A stretch of 13,652 bases of DNA from an uncultured Streptococcus sp. (GCA_900755085.1 CAAEFF010000177.1:1-13652), one strand, 5' to 3'; shown: positions 7,657 to 13,652, numbered from the stretch's first letter. Numbers and translations are program-made. The notes: generated by a model from the letters alone, not told the origin.

Positions 7657-8305
7657 CTCTGAGTTTCTCCAGTGTTTTCTCCCCGATTCCTGAAACATTC
7701 TTCAGATCATCCACTGATCGAAAAGGGCCATTTGCGTCGCGATAGGCGATAATATCCTGGGCTCGTTTCTGACCAATGCCTGATACCGTCTGGAGCTCTG
7801 ACTCGGTCGCTCGATTTAAATGGACCTTGCCTGTTTTTTCTGCTGATGCTGACGAAGTTGCAGGACTTTCTGAACTTCCAAGTGCTGGAACATCTTCCCC
7901 TACTTTGGCAACATAGATCACTGCTTCATCAGAGAGTTTTTGCGCCAAGTTGACTGATTGGCTATTGGCATCTGCTGTCATCCCACCCGCCTTATGAATG
8001 GCATCATGCACTCTGCTATCTGAGCGCAACTCATAGACACCTGGTTGTTTAACAGCCCCTTTTACATCGACCGTAATGATTTCGGGCGTCTCAGACACTG
8101 AAGTAACCGTCTTTTCTTCTTTGGAACTAGTGGTCTGCACCTTTTCTTTGCTCGAAGTTGAACTAGAAGACTGATAAAGATCCGGTATGGTGGATGTACT
8201 CGACTGAGGTCGATGAAAAAGAAAATACCCTCCAAGTAAGAGTCCAATAGCAGTAAGAGCTAAAAAGAGCTTATATTCTTTGATTTTTTCGATGATATCC
8301 TCCAT
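7637..8305 (-). CDS. comEA: ComEA, competence DNA receptor
   Basis: The 222-residue protein is anchored by one membrane helix (about 12-30), with most of the chain outside the membrane. A Ser/Thr-rich linker (about 34-73) leads to an SLBB domain (about 77-134, ITVDVKGAVKQPGVYEL...). A second Ser/Ala-rich linker is followed by a helix-hairpin-helix DNA-binding domain (about 160-222). The two hairpins are LQTVSGIGQKRAQDIIAYR (171-189) and LKNVSGIGEKTLEKL (201-215). It binds incoming double-stranded DNA and passes it to ComEC. The ATG at 8305 has a perfect AGGAGG. A TACGAATA ComX box lies 24 bp before the start, so the gene should be silent except during competence. It is first in the comEA-comEC operon. 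Confidence 0.96.
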   Translation of the reverse strand: MEDIIEKIKEYKLFLALTAIGLLLGGYFLFHRPQSSTSTIPDLYQSSSSTSSKEKVQTTSSKEEKTVTSVSETPEIITVDVKGAVKQPGVYELRSDSRVHDAIHKAGGMTADANSQSVNLAQKLSDEAVIYVAKVGEDVPALGSSESPATSSASAEKTGKVHLNRATESELQTVSGIGQKRAQDIIAYRDANGPFRSVDDLKNVSGIGEKTLEKLRDAFTVD

Positions 8306-8328
8306 AAGAAACCTCCTCTCACTTTTAT

Positions 8329-8336
8329 TATTCGTA
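8329..8336 (-). promoter_or_regulatory. ComX (SigX) late-competence box, cin-box/combox
   Basis: The minus strand reads TACGAATA, an exact match to the streptococcal combox recognised by RNA polymerase carrying the alternative sigma factor ComX. A T-rich segment lies immediately upstream (8337-8349 region), as is usual at these promoters. Position relative to comEA leaves a short leader carrying AGGAGG. This makes comEA-comEC a late competence operon. Confidence 0.93.
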
Positions 8337-8342
8337 AAAATA

Positions 8343-8373
8343 AAAAAAACTGAGAAAAACTCTCAGTTTTTTT
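8343..8373. terminator. Terminator between plsC and comEA, overlapping the plsC stop
   Basis: A 13-bp stem (8343-8355 with 8361-8373; GC core CTGAGA/TCTCAG) closes a 5-nt loop and has A-runs and T-runs on its two sides, so it can act in both directions. On the minus strand it ends the plsC transcript. The plsC stop codon (8372-8374) lies in its outer stem. Its trailing T-run is directly upstream of the comEA ComX box. Confidence 0.9.
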
Positions 8374-9119
8374 ACTTGTTTTTACGATGTTTTTCTGGAT
8401 CCCATACAAAGCTTGCTAGGTAACTAAAGAGCAAGGTCAAGATGCCCACGACTAAGACAAGTGGAATCAAAAGGATTTTTAACAAACGAATCAAGATAAA
8501 GGGTTTTGTAGGGGTGTTGATCGCTTGGGCTTCAGCATCCAAACGATCAAACTCCTCTTGAACACGACGGGCAACTTCTGCTACCCCTTCGTCATTCATT
8601 TTTTTGATATCAGAAATATCAATTGGATGTCCAAAGTTCATATCAATCCGCTCACCTGTTGCCAAACCGTTCAGATCTCTTGGTCCAGTGTAAGTCACTG
8701 GCATGATACGGACCTTAGCCATTTTGGCAATGATGGCAACACCACCTTTGACATCTTGAGAATGACGGCTTCCACTTGGAAACATAATCAAGGAACGGTT
8801 GCTCTTTTTTAGCATATTGACAGGATACTTAATGGCTTTTTTTTCCCGGATTTTCACGGTCGATCGGAAAAGCCCCACACATGCGAATCCACCAGCCAAA
8901 AATACGATTGGTGAAGAGTTCTTTTTTCGCCATAAAAATAAATTGCTTTGGCTTGGTAGCAAAGGCCATATAAACGGGATCCCACCAGGTCCGGTGAGGG
9001 GATACCAAGATGTAGTTCTCTTCTCGATCTGGAATATTGTCCTTATGATGGTAATGGGCATTGCCATTTAAAACCCAAAGAATAAAGGCAACAAGGCCAC
9101 GTAAGTAGGTGTAAAACAT
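8372..9119 (-). pseudogene. plsC: plsC-like 1-acyl-glycerol-3-phosphate acyltransferase, frameshifted
   Basis: PlsC acylates lysophosphatidic acid to phosphatidic acid at the membrane. Here the gene is split. The frame starting at 9119 (GAGGAA ribosome-binding site) encodes a membrane-associated N-terminus, the HX4D catalytic motif (H42-RTWWD47) and GAFPIDREN (82-90). After KK it stops at 8829-8831. The rest of the enzyme lies in the neighbouring frame to 8372: IMFPSGSRHS (motif III, with Ser where most homologues have FPEGTR), VRIMPVTYTGP (motif IV) and a C-terminal hydrophobic segment. The change occurs in an A8 tract at 8837-8844. With seven As the reading continues smoothly (NPGKK-AIKYPVN) into a normal-length 248-residue enzyme. 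The damage is thus a single inserted base, which could be real inactivation, reversible slippage or a sequencing error. It is transcribed divergently from the P-type ATPase. Confidence 0.88.
8837..8844 (-). other. A8 homopolymer tract at the plsC frameshift
   Basis: On the coding strand the run GGG-A8-GCC marks the exact point where the two plsC frames meet. Loss of one A joins the acyltransferase motifs into one frame. Homopolymers of this length are prone to replication slippage, transcriptional slippage and sequencing indels. Confidence 0.8.
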
Positions 9120-9152
9120 AGTTGTTCCTCAAATTCATTCATTTGTTACGAT

Positions 9153-9171
9153 ATATGATGTAAAATCATAT
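9153..9171. repeat. Inverted repeat in the plsC leader
   Basis: ATATGAT (9153-9159) and ATCATAT (9165-9171) form a perfect 7-bp inverted repeat with a 5-bp centre. It falls just downstream of the predicted plsC transcription start, so it may be an operator or a weak AU-rich leader hairpin. No known regulator site was recognised. Confidence 0.4.
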
Positions 9172-9183
9172 GGATTCTTTCTT

Positions 9184-9212
9184 ATTATACCCTATCCTTA
9201 TTTTGACCGCAA
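9184..9212 (-). promoter_or_regulatory. plsC promoter
   Basis: On the minus strand TTGCGG (9207-9212), a 17-bp spacer and a perfect TATAAT (9184-9189) form a sigma-A-type promoter. The leader is about 60 nt and carries GAGGAA before the plsC ATG. Confidence 0.7.
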
Positions 9213-9253
9213 ACTTTTTGGTAGAAAAAATGTCTCATCAAGCTAATTCTAGA

Positions 9254-9282
9254 TAGTCTTTTTCGCAAAAAAATGATATCAT
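9254..9282 (+). promoter_or_regulatory. Extended -10 promoter of the P-type ATPase, possibly leaderless
   Basis: TGA-TATCAT (9274-9282) matches the extended -10 pattern, with a weak -35 (TAGTCT, 9254-9259) at 17 bp. The ATG at 9290 lies 7 bp after the -10 and has no Shine-Dalgarno. The -10 region is part of a perfect 10-bp palindrome, ATGATATCAT (9273-9282). Confidence 0.5.
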
Positions 9283-9289
9283 ATTGTCT

Positions 9290-11629
9290 ATGGAAACTAT
9301 TGATTTAAAGGGCTTGTCCCTCAGTGAAGTCCGCAAGAAAATGGATCGCGGACAAACCAATGATTTTACAACAAATACAAGTACCAGTACCTGGCAAATC
9401 ATCAAGCGCAACGTCTTCACCTTGTTTAACACCTTAAACTTTGTGATTGCCTTAGCCTTGGCTGCTGTACAGGCCTGGAGCAATATGATCTTTTTCGCGG
9501 TTATTTGCTTCAATGCCATTACAGGGATCATGACTGAGATGCGCGCCAAGCGGATGATTGATAAACTCAATCTCATGAGTCGTGAGTTGGTGGCTGTCAT
9601 TCGAGACGGGGAAAAAGATGCGATTCCTCCAGAAAAGCTTGTTCTGGGTGATTTAATGCTTCTGTCTTCGGGTGAGCAGATTCCTAGTGATGCTGAGGTC
9701 ATGTCTGGAATTGCTGAAGCCAACGAAGCGATGCTAACAGGTGAGAGTGATCTGGTCTTAAAAGAGGTCGGTGATGAACTGCTTTCTGGTAGTTATATTG
9801 CCAGTGGTCAAGTCTATGCCCGTGTCAAACGAGTTGGAGCAAACAACTATGCCAACAAACTCATGATGGAAGCCAAAACCTTGAAGCCCATCAATTCGCG
9901 CATTCTCTATAACTTAGCGAAAATCTCTAGCTTCACTGGAAAAATTATCATCCCATTTGGTCTTGCCCTCTTCTTTGAAGCTCTGTTGATTAAAATGTTG
10001 CCCATCAAGGATTCCGTTGTGAATTCTTCCACTGCTCTCTTAGGAATGTTGCCAAAAGGAATTGCCCTACTGACGGTTACTTCTCTCCTGACAGCGGTGA
10101 TTAAGCTCGGCATGCGCAAGGTTCTTGTCCAAGAAATGTACTCAGTAGAAACCCTAGCGCGTGTAGATACCTTGTGTCTGGATAAGACTGGGACCATTAC
10201 CCAAGGCAAGATGACCGTGGAAACCCTCCACAGTTTATCCGATCGTTTTTCTGAGGAAACCATCAAGGTGATCCTATCAGCTTACATGCAAAATAGTGAA
10301 GATACCAACCCTACTGCGCAAGCTATTCGTAAGGCTTATGGGGAGTTGGAGCATGCTTATACTGCGGAAAATATTATTCCTTTCTCAAGTGATCGGAAAT
10401 GGGGAGCCATGCACCTATCCAACCTTGGAACCGTCTTTCTCGGTGCTCCTGAAATGCTCCTTCAAGAAAATCCAGTTGCTGTCGTCGAAGCACAAGCTCG
10501 TGGATCGCGCGTGCTCGTCTTGACCCACAGTTCAGAAATGATCAGTATGCAAGAGTTGATATTGCCAGAGGATCTTGAAGGAATTGCCGTTATTGAGATT
10601 ACAGACCCTATTCGTGAAGGGGCTTCAGATACTCTTGAGTATTTGCGTTCTGAAGGAGTGGATCTCAAAATCATCTCCGGTGACAACCCTGTGACGGTCT
10701 CTTATATTGCTCAACAAGCTGGCTTCAAAAATTATGAGAACTACGTCGATTGTTCAAAAATTTCTGATGATCAATTAGTGGATCAAGCAGAAGAAACAGC
10801 TATCTTTGGACGTGTATCCCCTCATCAAAAGAAACTACTCATCCAGACCTTGAAAGCAGCTGGTCGGACGACTGCTATGACAGGAGATGGGGTCAATGAT
10901 ATCCTTGCTCTTCGCGAAGCAGACTGTTCCATCGTAATGGCTGAAGGAGATCCAGCAACCCGTCAAATTGCAAATATTGTACTTTTGAACTCTGACTTTA
11001 ATGACGTTCCAGAAATTCTTTTTGAAGGTCGTCGTGTGGTGAATAACATTGGACGAATCGCTCCAATTTTCTTCATCAAAACGATCTATTCCTTCCTCTT
11101 GGCTATTATCTGTATCGCTAGTGCCCTTTTCTTTAACGTCAACTATTTGCTGATTTTCCCATTCATCCCTATTCAAATCACCCTGATTGACCAATTCGTC
11201 GAAGGCTTCCCACCATTTGTATTGACCTTTGAACGCAATATCAAACCGGTTGAAAAACACTTCTTGAGACGTTCCCTTCTGTTAGCCCTACCGAGCGCCT
11301 TGATGGTCGTCTTTAGCGTCTTGTTTATTCGCCTTTGGGGAGCAAGCCATGGTTGGTCTGCAGCCGATATGTCTACTGTATCCTATTACTTACTTGGATC
11401 CATCGGTTTCCTATCCGTTATCCGTGCTTGCCTGCCACTAAATATCTGGCGAGCCCTCCTCATTCTCTTCTCTGTTGTAGGATTCTACGCATCTGCGGTC
11501 GTATTGAAAAACTTGATCGAGATTTCCCTCCTTACAGCCACTACTTTCCCAGTTTATCTGGCATTGATGGCCGTCTTTACAGGAGTCTTTATCCTCACTA
11601 CGATTCTACAAAAATATGAATTTGATTAA
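9290..11629 (+). CDS. P-type ATPase, Exp7-like subfamily, substrate unknown
   Basis: The 779-residue polytopic pump resembles pneumococcal exported protein 7 (Exp7), an uncharacterised P-type group. Motifs are complete: TGES (150-153, dephosphorylation loop), D298-KTGTIT (phosphorylated Asp), SSDRKWGAM (366-374, nucleotide pocket), TGDGVND (531-537) and D545 in the hinge. Membrane helices are at about 45-63, 66-82, 215-235, 245-272 and, after the catalytic domains, about 590-770. There is no N-terminal metal-binding domain and no CPC, so it is not a P1B heavy-metal pump. TM4 reads LPKGIAL with K256 where Ca2+ pumps have PEGL. TM6 has D634 and E638 in LIDQFVEGFPP. It is therefore energised cation transport of unknown specificity. 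The ATG at 9290 is preferred to a TTG at 9284; neither has a ribosome-binding site. It is divergent from plsC and followed by a terminator. Confidence 0.9.
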   Translation: METIDLKGLSLSEVRKKMDRGQTNDFTTNTSTSTWQIIKRNVFTLFNTLNFVIALALAAVQAWSNMIFFAVICFNAITGIMTEMRAKRMIDKLNLMSRELVAVIRDGEKDAIPPEKLVLGDLMLLSSGEQIPSDAEVMSGIAEANEAMLTGESDLVLKEVGDELLSGSYIASGQVYARVKRVGANNYANKLMMEAKTLKPINSRILYNLAKISSFTGKIIIPFGLALFFEALLIKMLPIKDSVVNSSTALLGMLPKGIALLTVTSLLTAVIKLGMRKVLVQEMYSVETLARVDTLCLDKTGTITQGKMTVETLHSLSDRFSEETIKVILSAYMQNSEDTNPTAQAIRKAYGELEHAYTAENIIPFSSDRKWGAMHLSNLGTVFLGAPEMLLQENPVAVVEAQARGSRVLVLTHSSEMISMQELILPEDLEGIAVIEITDPIREGASDTLEYLRSEGVDLKIISGDNPVTVSYIAQQAGFKNYENYVDCSKISDDQLVDQAEETAIFGRVSPHQKKLLIQTLKAAGRTTAMTGDGVNDILALREADCSIVMAEGDPATRQIANIVLLNSDFNDVPEILFEGRRVVNNIGRIAPIFFIKTIYSFLLAIICIASALFFNVNYLLIFPFIPIQITLIDQFVEGFPPFVLTFERNIKPVEKHFLRRSLLLALPSALMVVFSVLFIRLWGASHGWSAADMSTVSYYLLGSIGFLSVIRACLPLNIWRALLILFSVVGFYASAVVLKNLIEISLLTATTFPVYLALMAVFTGVFILTTILQKYEFD

Positions 11630-11660
11630 AAAAAGTTGAGAGAAAAACTCTCAACTTTTT
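11630..11660 (+). terminator. Terminator of the P-type ATPase gene
   Basis: A 13-bp stem pairs 11630-11642 with 11648-11660 (core GTTGAGAG/CTCTCAAC) around an A5 loop and ends in T5. It begins directly after the stop codon at 11627-11629. Confidence 0.92.
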
Positions 11661-11694
11661 CTGTTCTGCCCACCTTTCCCCGAGCCTCTTTTCA

Positions 11695-11703
11695 TGCTAT
11701 AAT
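11695..11703 (+). promoter_or_regulatory. Extended -10 promoter of the trmN6-like gene, leaderless
   Basis: TGC-TATAAT (11695-11703) is a perfect extended -10 element. The -35 region at 17 bp (TTTCCC, 11675-11680) is poor, as is common for extended -10 promoters. Only AGAGCC separates the -10 from the ATG at 11710, so transcription should start at or next to the A of the start codon. Confidence 0.72.
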
Positions 11704-11709
11704 AGAGCC

Positions 11710-12456
11710 ATGACAGATATCGAATTAAAAGACGGCGAGCGCGTCAACCAACTCTTTTCAAGTGATGTGAAAATCATACAAAATCGGGAAGTCTTTAGTT
11801 ACTCCGTGGATAGCGTCCTGCTCTCGCGCTTTCCAAAATTACCCAAGCGAGGCTTGATCGTAGATCTCTGTGCTGGAAATGGGGCTGTGGGACTCTTTGC
11901 AAGCACTCGGACAGAAGCTCAGATCATTGGTGTTGAGATTCAGGAACGTTTGGCGGATATGGCTACCCGTTCCATTGTCCTCAATGGCTTGGACCATCAA
12001 ATGTCCATGATCACCGATGATCTCAAGCATTTGCCTCAACATATCAAGGGCAGTAAGGTGGATATTATCCTCTGCAATCCTCCTTATTTCAAGGTGGATG
12101 AGCATTCCAATCTCAATGAGAGTGAACACTACCTCTTAGCTCGGCATGAAATTACGACCAACTTAGATGAGATTTGCCATGTGGCTCAGCGGGTTCTCAA
12201 ATCAAATGGTCGCTTAGCGATGGTCCATCGTCCAGATCGCTTTTTAGATATCATCGAAACTATGAAACGATACAATCTTGCACCCAAGCGGATCCAGTTT
12301 GTCTATCCCAAAATGACCAAAGAGGCGAATATGTTATTGATTGAGGCGATCAAGGATGGCTCACTGGATGGTTTAAAAATTCTACCTCCCCTCTTTATTC
12401 ACAATGAAGACGGCAGCTATACAGACGAGATTCATGAGATCTACTATGGAAACTAA
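11710..12456 (+). CDS. tRNA1(Val) (adenine37-N6)-methyltransferase-like protein (TrmN6/YabB family)
   Basis: The 248-residue cytoplasmic protein is a Rossmann-fold SAM-dependent methyltransferase. Motif I is DLCAGNGAVGL (52-62) and the acidic end of the next strand is E77 in GVEIQ. The N6-adenine catalytic motif NPPY is at 123-126 within DIILCNPPYF. The N-terminus (LKDGERVNQLFSSDVKIIQ...FSYSVDSVLLSRF) matches the YabB/TrmN6 group, which methylates A37 of tRNA1(Val) in E. coli. The exact tRNA target in streptococci is inferred from homology. Starts further downstream would remove conserved family sequence, so the ATG at 11710 is secure despite the missing ribosome-binding site. It overlaps the next gene by 11 bp, forming a two-gene unit that is common in Firmicutes. 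Confidence 0.9.
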   Translation: MTDIELKDGERVNQLFSSDVKIIQNREVFSYSVDSVLLSRFPKLPKRGLIVDLCAGNGAVGLFASTRTEAQIIGVEIQERLADMATRSIVLNGLDHQMSMITDDLKHLPQHIKGSKVDIILCNPPYFKVDEHSNLNESEHYLLARHEITTNLDEICHVAQRVLKSNGRLAMVHRPDRFLDIIETMKRYNLAPKRIQFVYPKMTKEANMLLIEAIKDGSLDGLKILPPLFIHNEDGSYTDEIHEIYYGN

Positions 12457-12709
12457 GGCTTACATGTATGTCCTAGAGTGTGCGGATGGCTCCCTCTACA
12501 CTGGCTACACCACGGATGTCGAAAAACGCTTGAAGACACACAATGCTGGAAAAGGCGCCAAATACACACGGGCTCGCCTCCCCGTTAAACTTCTTTACCA
12601 AGAATCCTATCCAGATAAACCCTCTGCTATGTCTGCCGAGGCTCTCTTTAAAAAGAAATCACGCCAAGCAAAGCTAAACTATATCAAAAAGAACCGTCGG
12701 ACTCCATAG
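12446..12709 (+). CDS. GIY-YIG domain protein, YazA/UPF0213 family
   Basis: The 87-residue protein is essentially a single GIY-YIG nuclease-fold domain. Features are YMYVLECADGSLYTGYTTD (6-24), with Y18-TG standing for the GIY/YIG element, R28 in EKRLKTHN, GKGAKYTRARLPVKLLY (35-51) and the metal-binding candidate E65 in SAEALFKKKS. Whether this small family cuts DNA in the cell is not established. The ATG at 12446 gives the usual METKAYMYVLEC-type N-terminus and overlaps the end of the methyltransferase gene by 11 bp, suggesting translational coupling. An alternative ATG at 12464 has AAGG upstream but trims the start of the first strand. A terminator overlaps the stop codon. Confidence 0.9.
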   Translation: METKAYMYVLECADGSLYTGYTTDVEKRLKTHNAGKGAKYTRARLPVKLLYQESYPDKPSAMSAEALFKKKSRQAKLNYIKKNRRTP

Positions 12710-12719
12710 TCCAACGGTT
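12692..12719. terminator. Bidirectional terminator between convergent genes
   Basis: AACCGT (12692-12697) pairs with ACGGTT (12714-12719) and GGACT (12699-12703) with AGTCC (12708-12712), with one C/A mismatch and a CCAT loop. T5 follows on the plus strand and a T-rich run (TTCTTTTT) on the minus strand. The stop codon of the GIY-YIG gene (12707-12709) lies in the loop and stem, and the epimerase gene ends 6 bp away on the other strand. Confidence 0.88.
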
Positions 12720-12725
12720 TTTCAT

Positions 12726-13619
12726 TTACAAAATGGTGATACGGTACTGGTGACTCCGTGTCTCTTGAGGAGCCAACTGGATCACACCTTTTTTGTCTTC
12801 GAAGAAATCGCCCTCTTCTGCAGATGTGGAAATACCCGTCCAAGGCTCTAAAGCAATGAAAGGGCCCTTGTTATTGGTAGACCAAAGGACGAGATTCTCA
12901 AAATCTGCAAAGGCAAATTCCAAACCTTTACCAGATTTTTTCGAGAGGAGCTGCACAGATTTAGAGGCTAATTGATCTAAAATAATGGCATCTTTTTCAA
13001 ACAGTTCATGGCGCAAAGGTAAGCTACGACTATGATCTAAAAATGGCGTCCGCTGCAGGCGATCAACCAAACCAGTTTCTGTGAACAAGAGAGGAACGCT
13101 ACAGCTTTCTTCTTTTTCAAAAATCAACTCGTAGTCTTCATAGTCTTCATCTGCTAAAAGGGGACAACGAAAGGCTGGATGCCCTCCAATGAAATAAGGC
13201 ATGACTTGATCTGACTCTAGATTTTGCACGCGATAGGTGATGGTGATTTCTTTCCCTTTCAATTCATAAGCGATTTCCACTCGAAAATGGTAGGGATAAT
13301 TTTGTAAGCTTTCGTCGTTAGAGGTGATTTCAAAGACAAGACGATGGTCTGTCTGTTCTTTGAGTTCAAACTCTCTCTTGCGAATAAGACCGTGTCTTGG
13401 AAGCTGACCTGTCTTCACCCTGTCTTGTAGATGATACTGCACTTGGCCATTACGAACGCTTCCGCAAATTGGAAATAGAACCGGCGCTTGTCCTGACCAA
13501 TACTCTGGATCCCCTTGCCAGAGATATTCTATTCCTTCTTTACTTCGAATGGAGCTCAATTCCCCTCCAAATGTCTTACATTGTACTTCTAGATCATCAT
13601 TTTTTAATACAATCACCAT
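12726..13619 (-). CDS. Aldose 1-epimerase family protein (LacX-like)
   Basis: The 297-residue cytoplasmic protein has the galactose-mutarotase beta-sandwich pattern and probably interconverts alpha and beta anomers of a sugar or sugar phosphate; the real substrate is unknown. Family landmarks are PVLFPICGSVRNG (46-58), PRHGLIR with H76, GGHPAF with the catalytic acid candidate H147, and ALEPWTG with the catalytic base candidate E258. The ATG at 13619 is chosen because GAGGTG lies 6 bp upstream. A GTG at 13628 is in frame but falls within that ribosome-binding site. The gene converges on the GIY-YIG gene and has a -10-like TATACT near the window edge, so it is probably transcribed alone. No sugar operon genes are visible next to it in this window. 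Confidence 0.9.
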   Translation of the reverse strand: MVIVLKNDDLEVQCKTFGGELSSIRSKEGIEYLWQGDPEYWSGQAPVLFPICGSVRNGQVQYHLQDRVKTGQLPRHGLIRKREFELKEQTDHRLVFEITSNDESLQNYPYHFRVEIAYELKGKEITITYRVQNLESDQVMPYFIGGHPAFRCPLLADEDYEDYELIFEKEESCSVPLLFTETGLVDRLQRTPFLDHSRSLPLRHELFEKDAIILDQLASKSVQLLSKKSGKGLEFAFADFENLVLWSTNNKGPFIALEPWTGISTSAEEGDFFEDKKGVIQLAPQETRSHQYRITIL

Positions 13620-13640
13620 GGGCGACACCTCTTTGTAATT

Positions 13641-13646
13641 AGTATA
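13641..13646 (-). promoter_or_regulatory. -10 box of the epimerase promoter (partial promoter)
   Basis: The minus strand reads TATACT 21 bp before the ATG at 13619. The -35 region would fall beyond the window edge, so the promoter cannot be fully judged. Confidence 0.4.
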
Positions 13647-13652
13647 ATTATT

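Noticed and set aside
7654..7698. Longer comEC start at 7698
   Set aside because: The ATG at 7656 has GGAG at 10 bp and gives the usual ComEC N-terminus; the extra 14 residues are polar and lie wholly within the comEA helix-hairpin-helix coding region.
8837..8844. Programmed -1 ribosomal frameshift making full PlsC
   Set aside because: Joining the two frames needs +1 (or loss of one base), not the -1 shift that A-rich slippery heptamers promote; no stimulatory stem-loop or Shine-Dalgarno-like element was noticed. Transcript slippage or an indel is the simpler reading.
8372..9067. A separate 231-residue gene in the downstream plsC frame starting at 9067
   Set aside because: Its first about 77 residues are out-of-frame translation of the true PlsC N-terminus, with no family similarity and no ribosome-binding site; only the part after the A8 tract is real acyltransferase.
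12404..12446. Start of the GIY-YIG gene at 12404
   Set aside because: It would overlap the methyltransferase by more than 50 bp and add residues before the conserved first strand; 12446 fits the family length.

Overview
The window is ordinary chromosome from a naturally transformable Streptococcus, probably of the mitis/sanguinis/parasanguinis type; the species cannot be fixed from sequence alone. The main evidence is a perfect ComX (SigX) late-competence box, TACGAATA, in front of comEA-comEC. Supporting this are a streptococcal-type Mn superoxide dismutase, an Exp7-like P-type ATPase beside a plsC acyltransferase, low-GC codon use, compact A/T-flanked hairpin terminators, and intergenic repeats of a kind familiar from streptococci. 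No tRNA, rRNA, CRISPR array, insertion sequence, prophage or other mobile element is visible, and no intergenic gap exceeds 300 bp.

Left part (1-9119, all minus strand). Bases 1-138 hold an intergenic repeat and a terminator. A membrane-anchored class-A-beta-lactamase-fold serine hydrolase follows (150-1215). Next come a HerA-like/DUF853 ATPase (1314-2786), sodA (2980-3585), holA (DNA polymerase III delta), a DUF805 membrane protein, comEC and comEA. Read in the direction of transcription, the DNA-uptake pair comEA-comEC leads into DUF805-holA, then sodA with its own promoter and strong terminator, then the ATPase. ComEA captures double-stranded DNA at the membrane and ComEC passes single strands through the membrane. 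Upstream of comEA lies plsC, which is broken by one extra base in an A8 tract.

Right part (9120-13652). A divergent 170-bp regulatory region separates plsC from a plus-strand Exp7-like P-type ATPase of unknown substrate. A terminator follows, then an overlapping gene pair: a TrmN6/YabB-like tRNA adenine methyltransferase and a short GIY-YIG (YazA/UPF0213) protein. A bidirectional hairpin separates this pair from a convergent aldose-1-epimerase/LacX-like gene at the right edge.

I see no new multi-gene system. The points most worth a second look are: the single-base frameshift in plsC at a homopolymer, which could be sequence error, slippage or phase variation; three genes whose -10 boxes sit only 6-9 bp from the ATG with no Shine-Dalgarno, so they are probably leaderless; the plsC terminator whose T-run also forms the T-rich segment upstream of the comEA ComX box; and the lysine in transmembrane segment 4 of the P-type ATPase, where Ca2+ pumps have an ion-binding glutamate.
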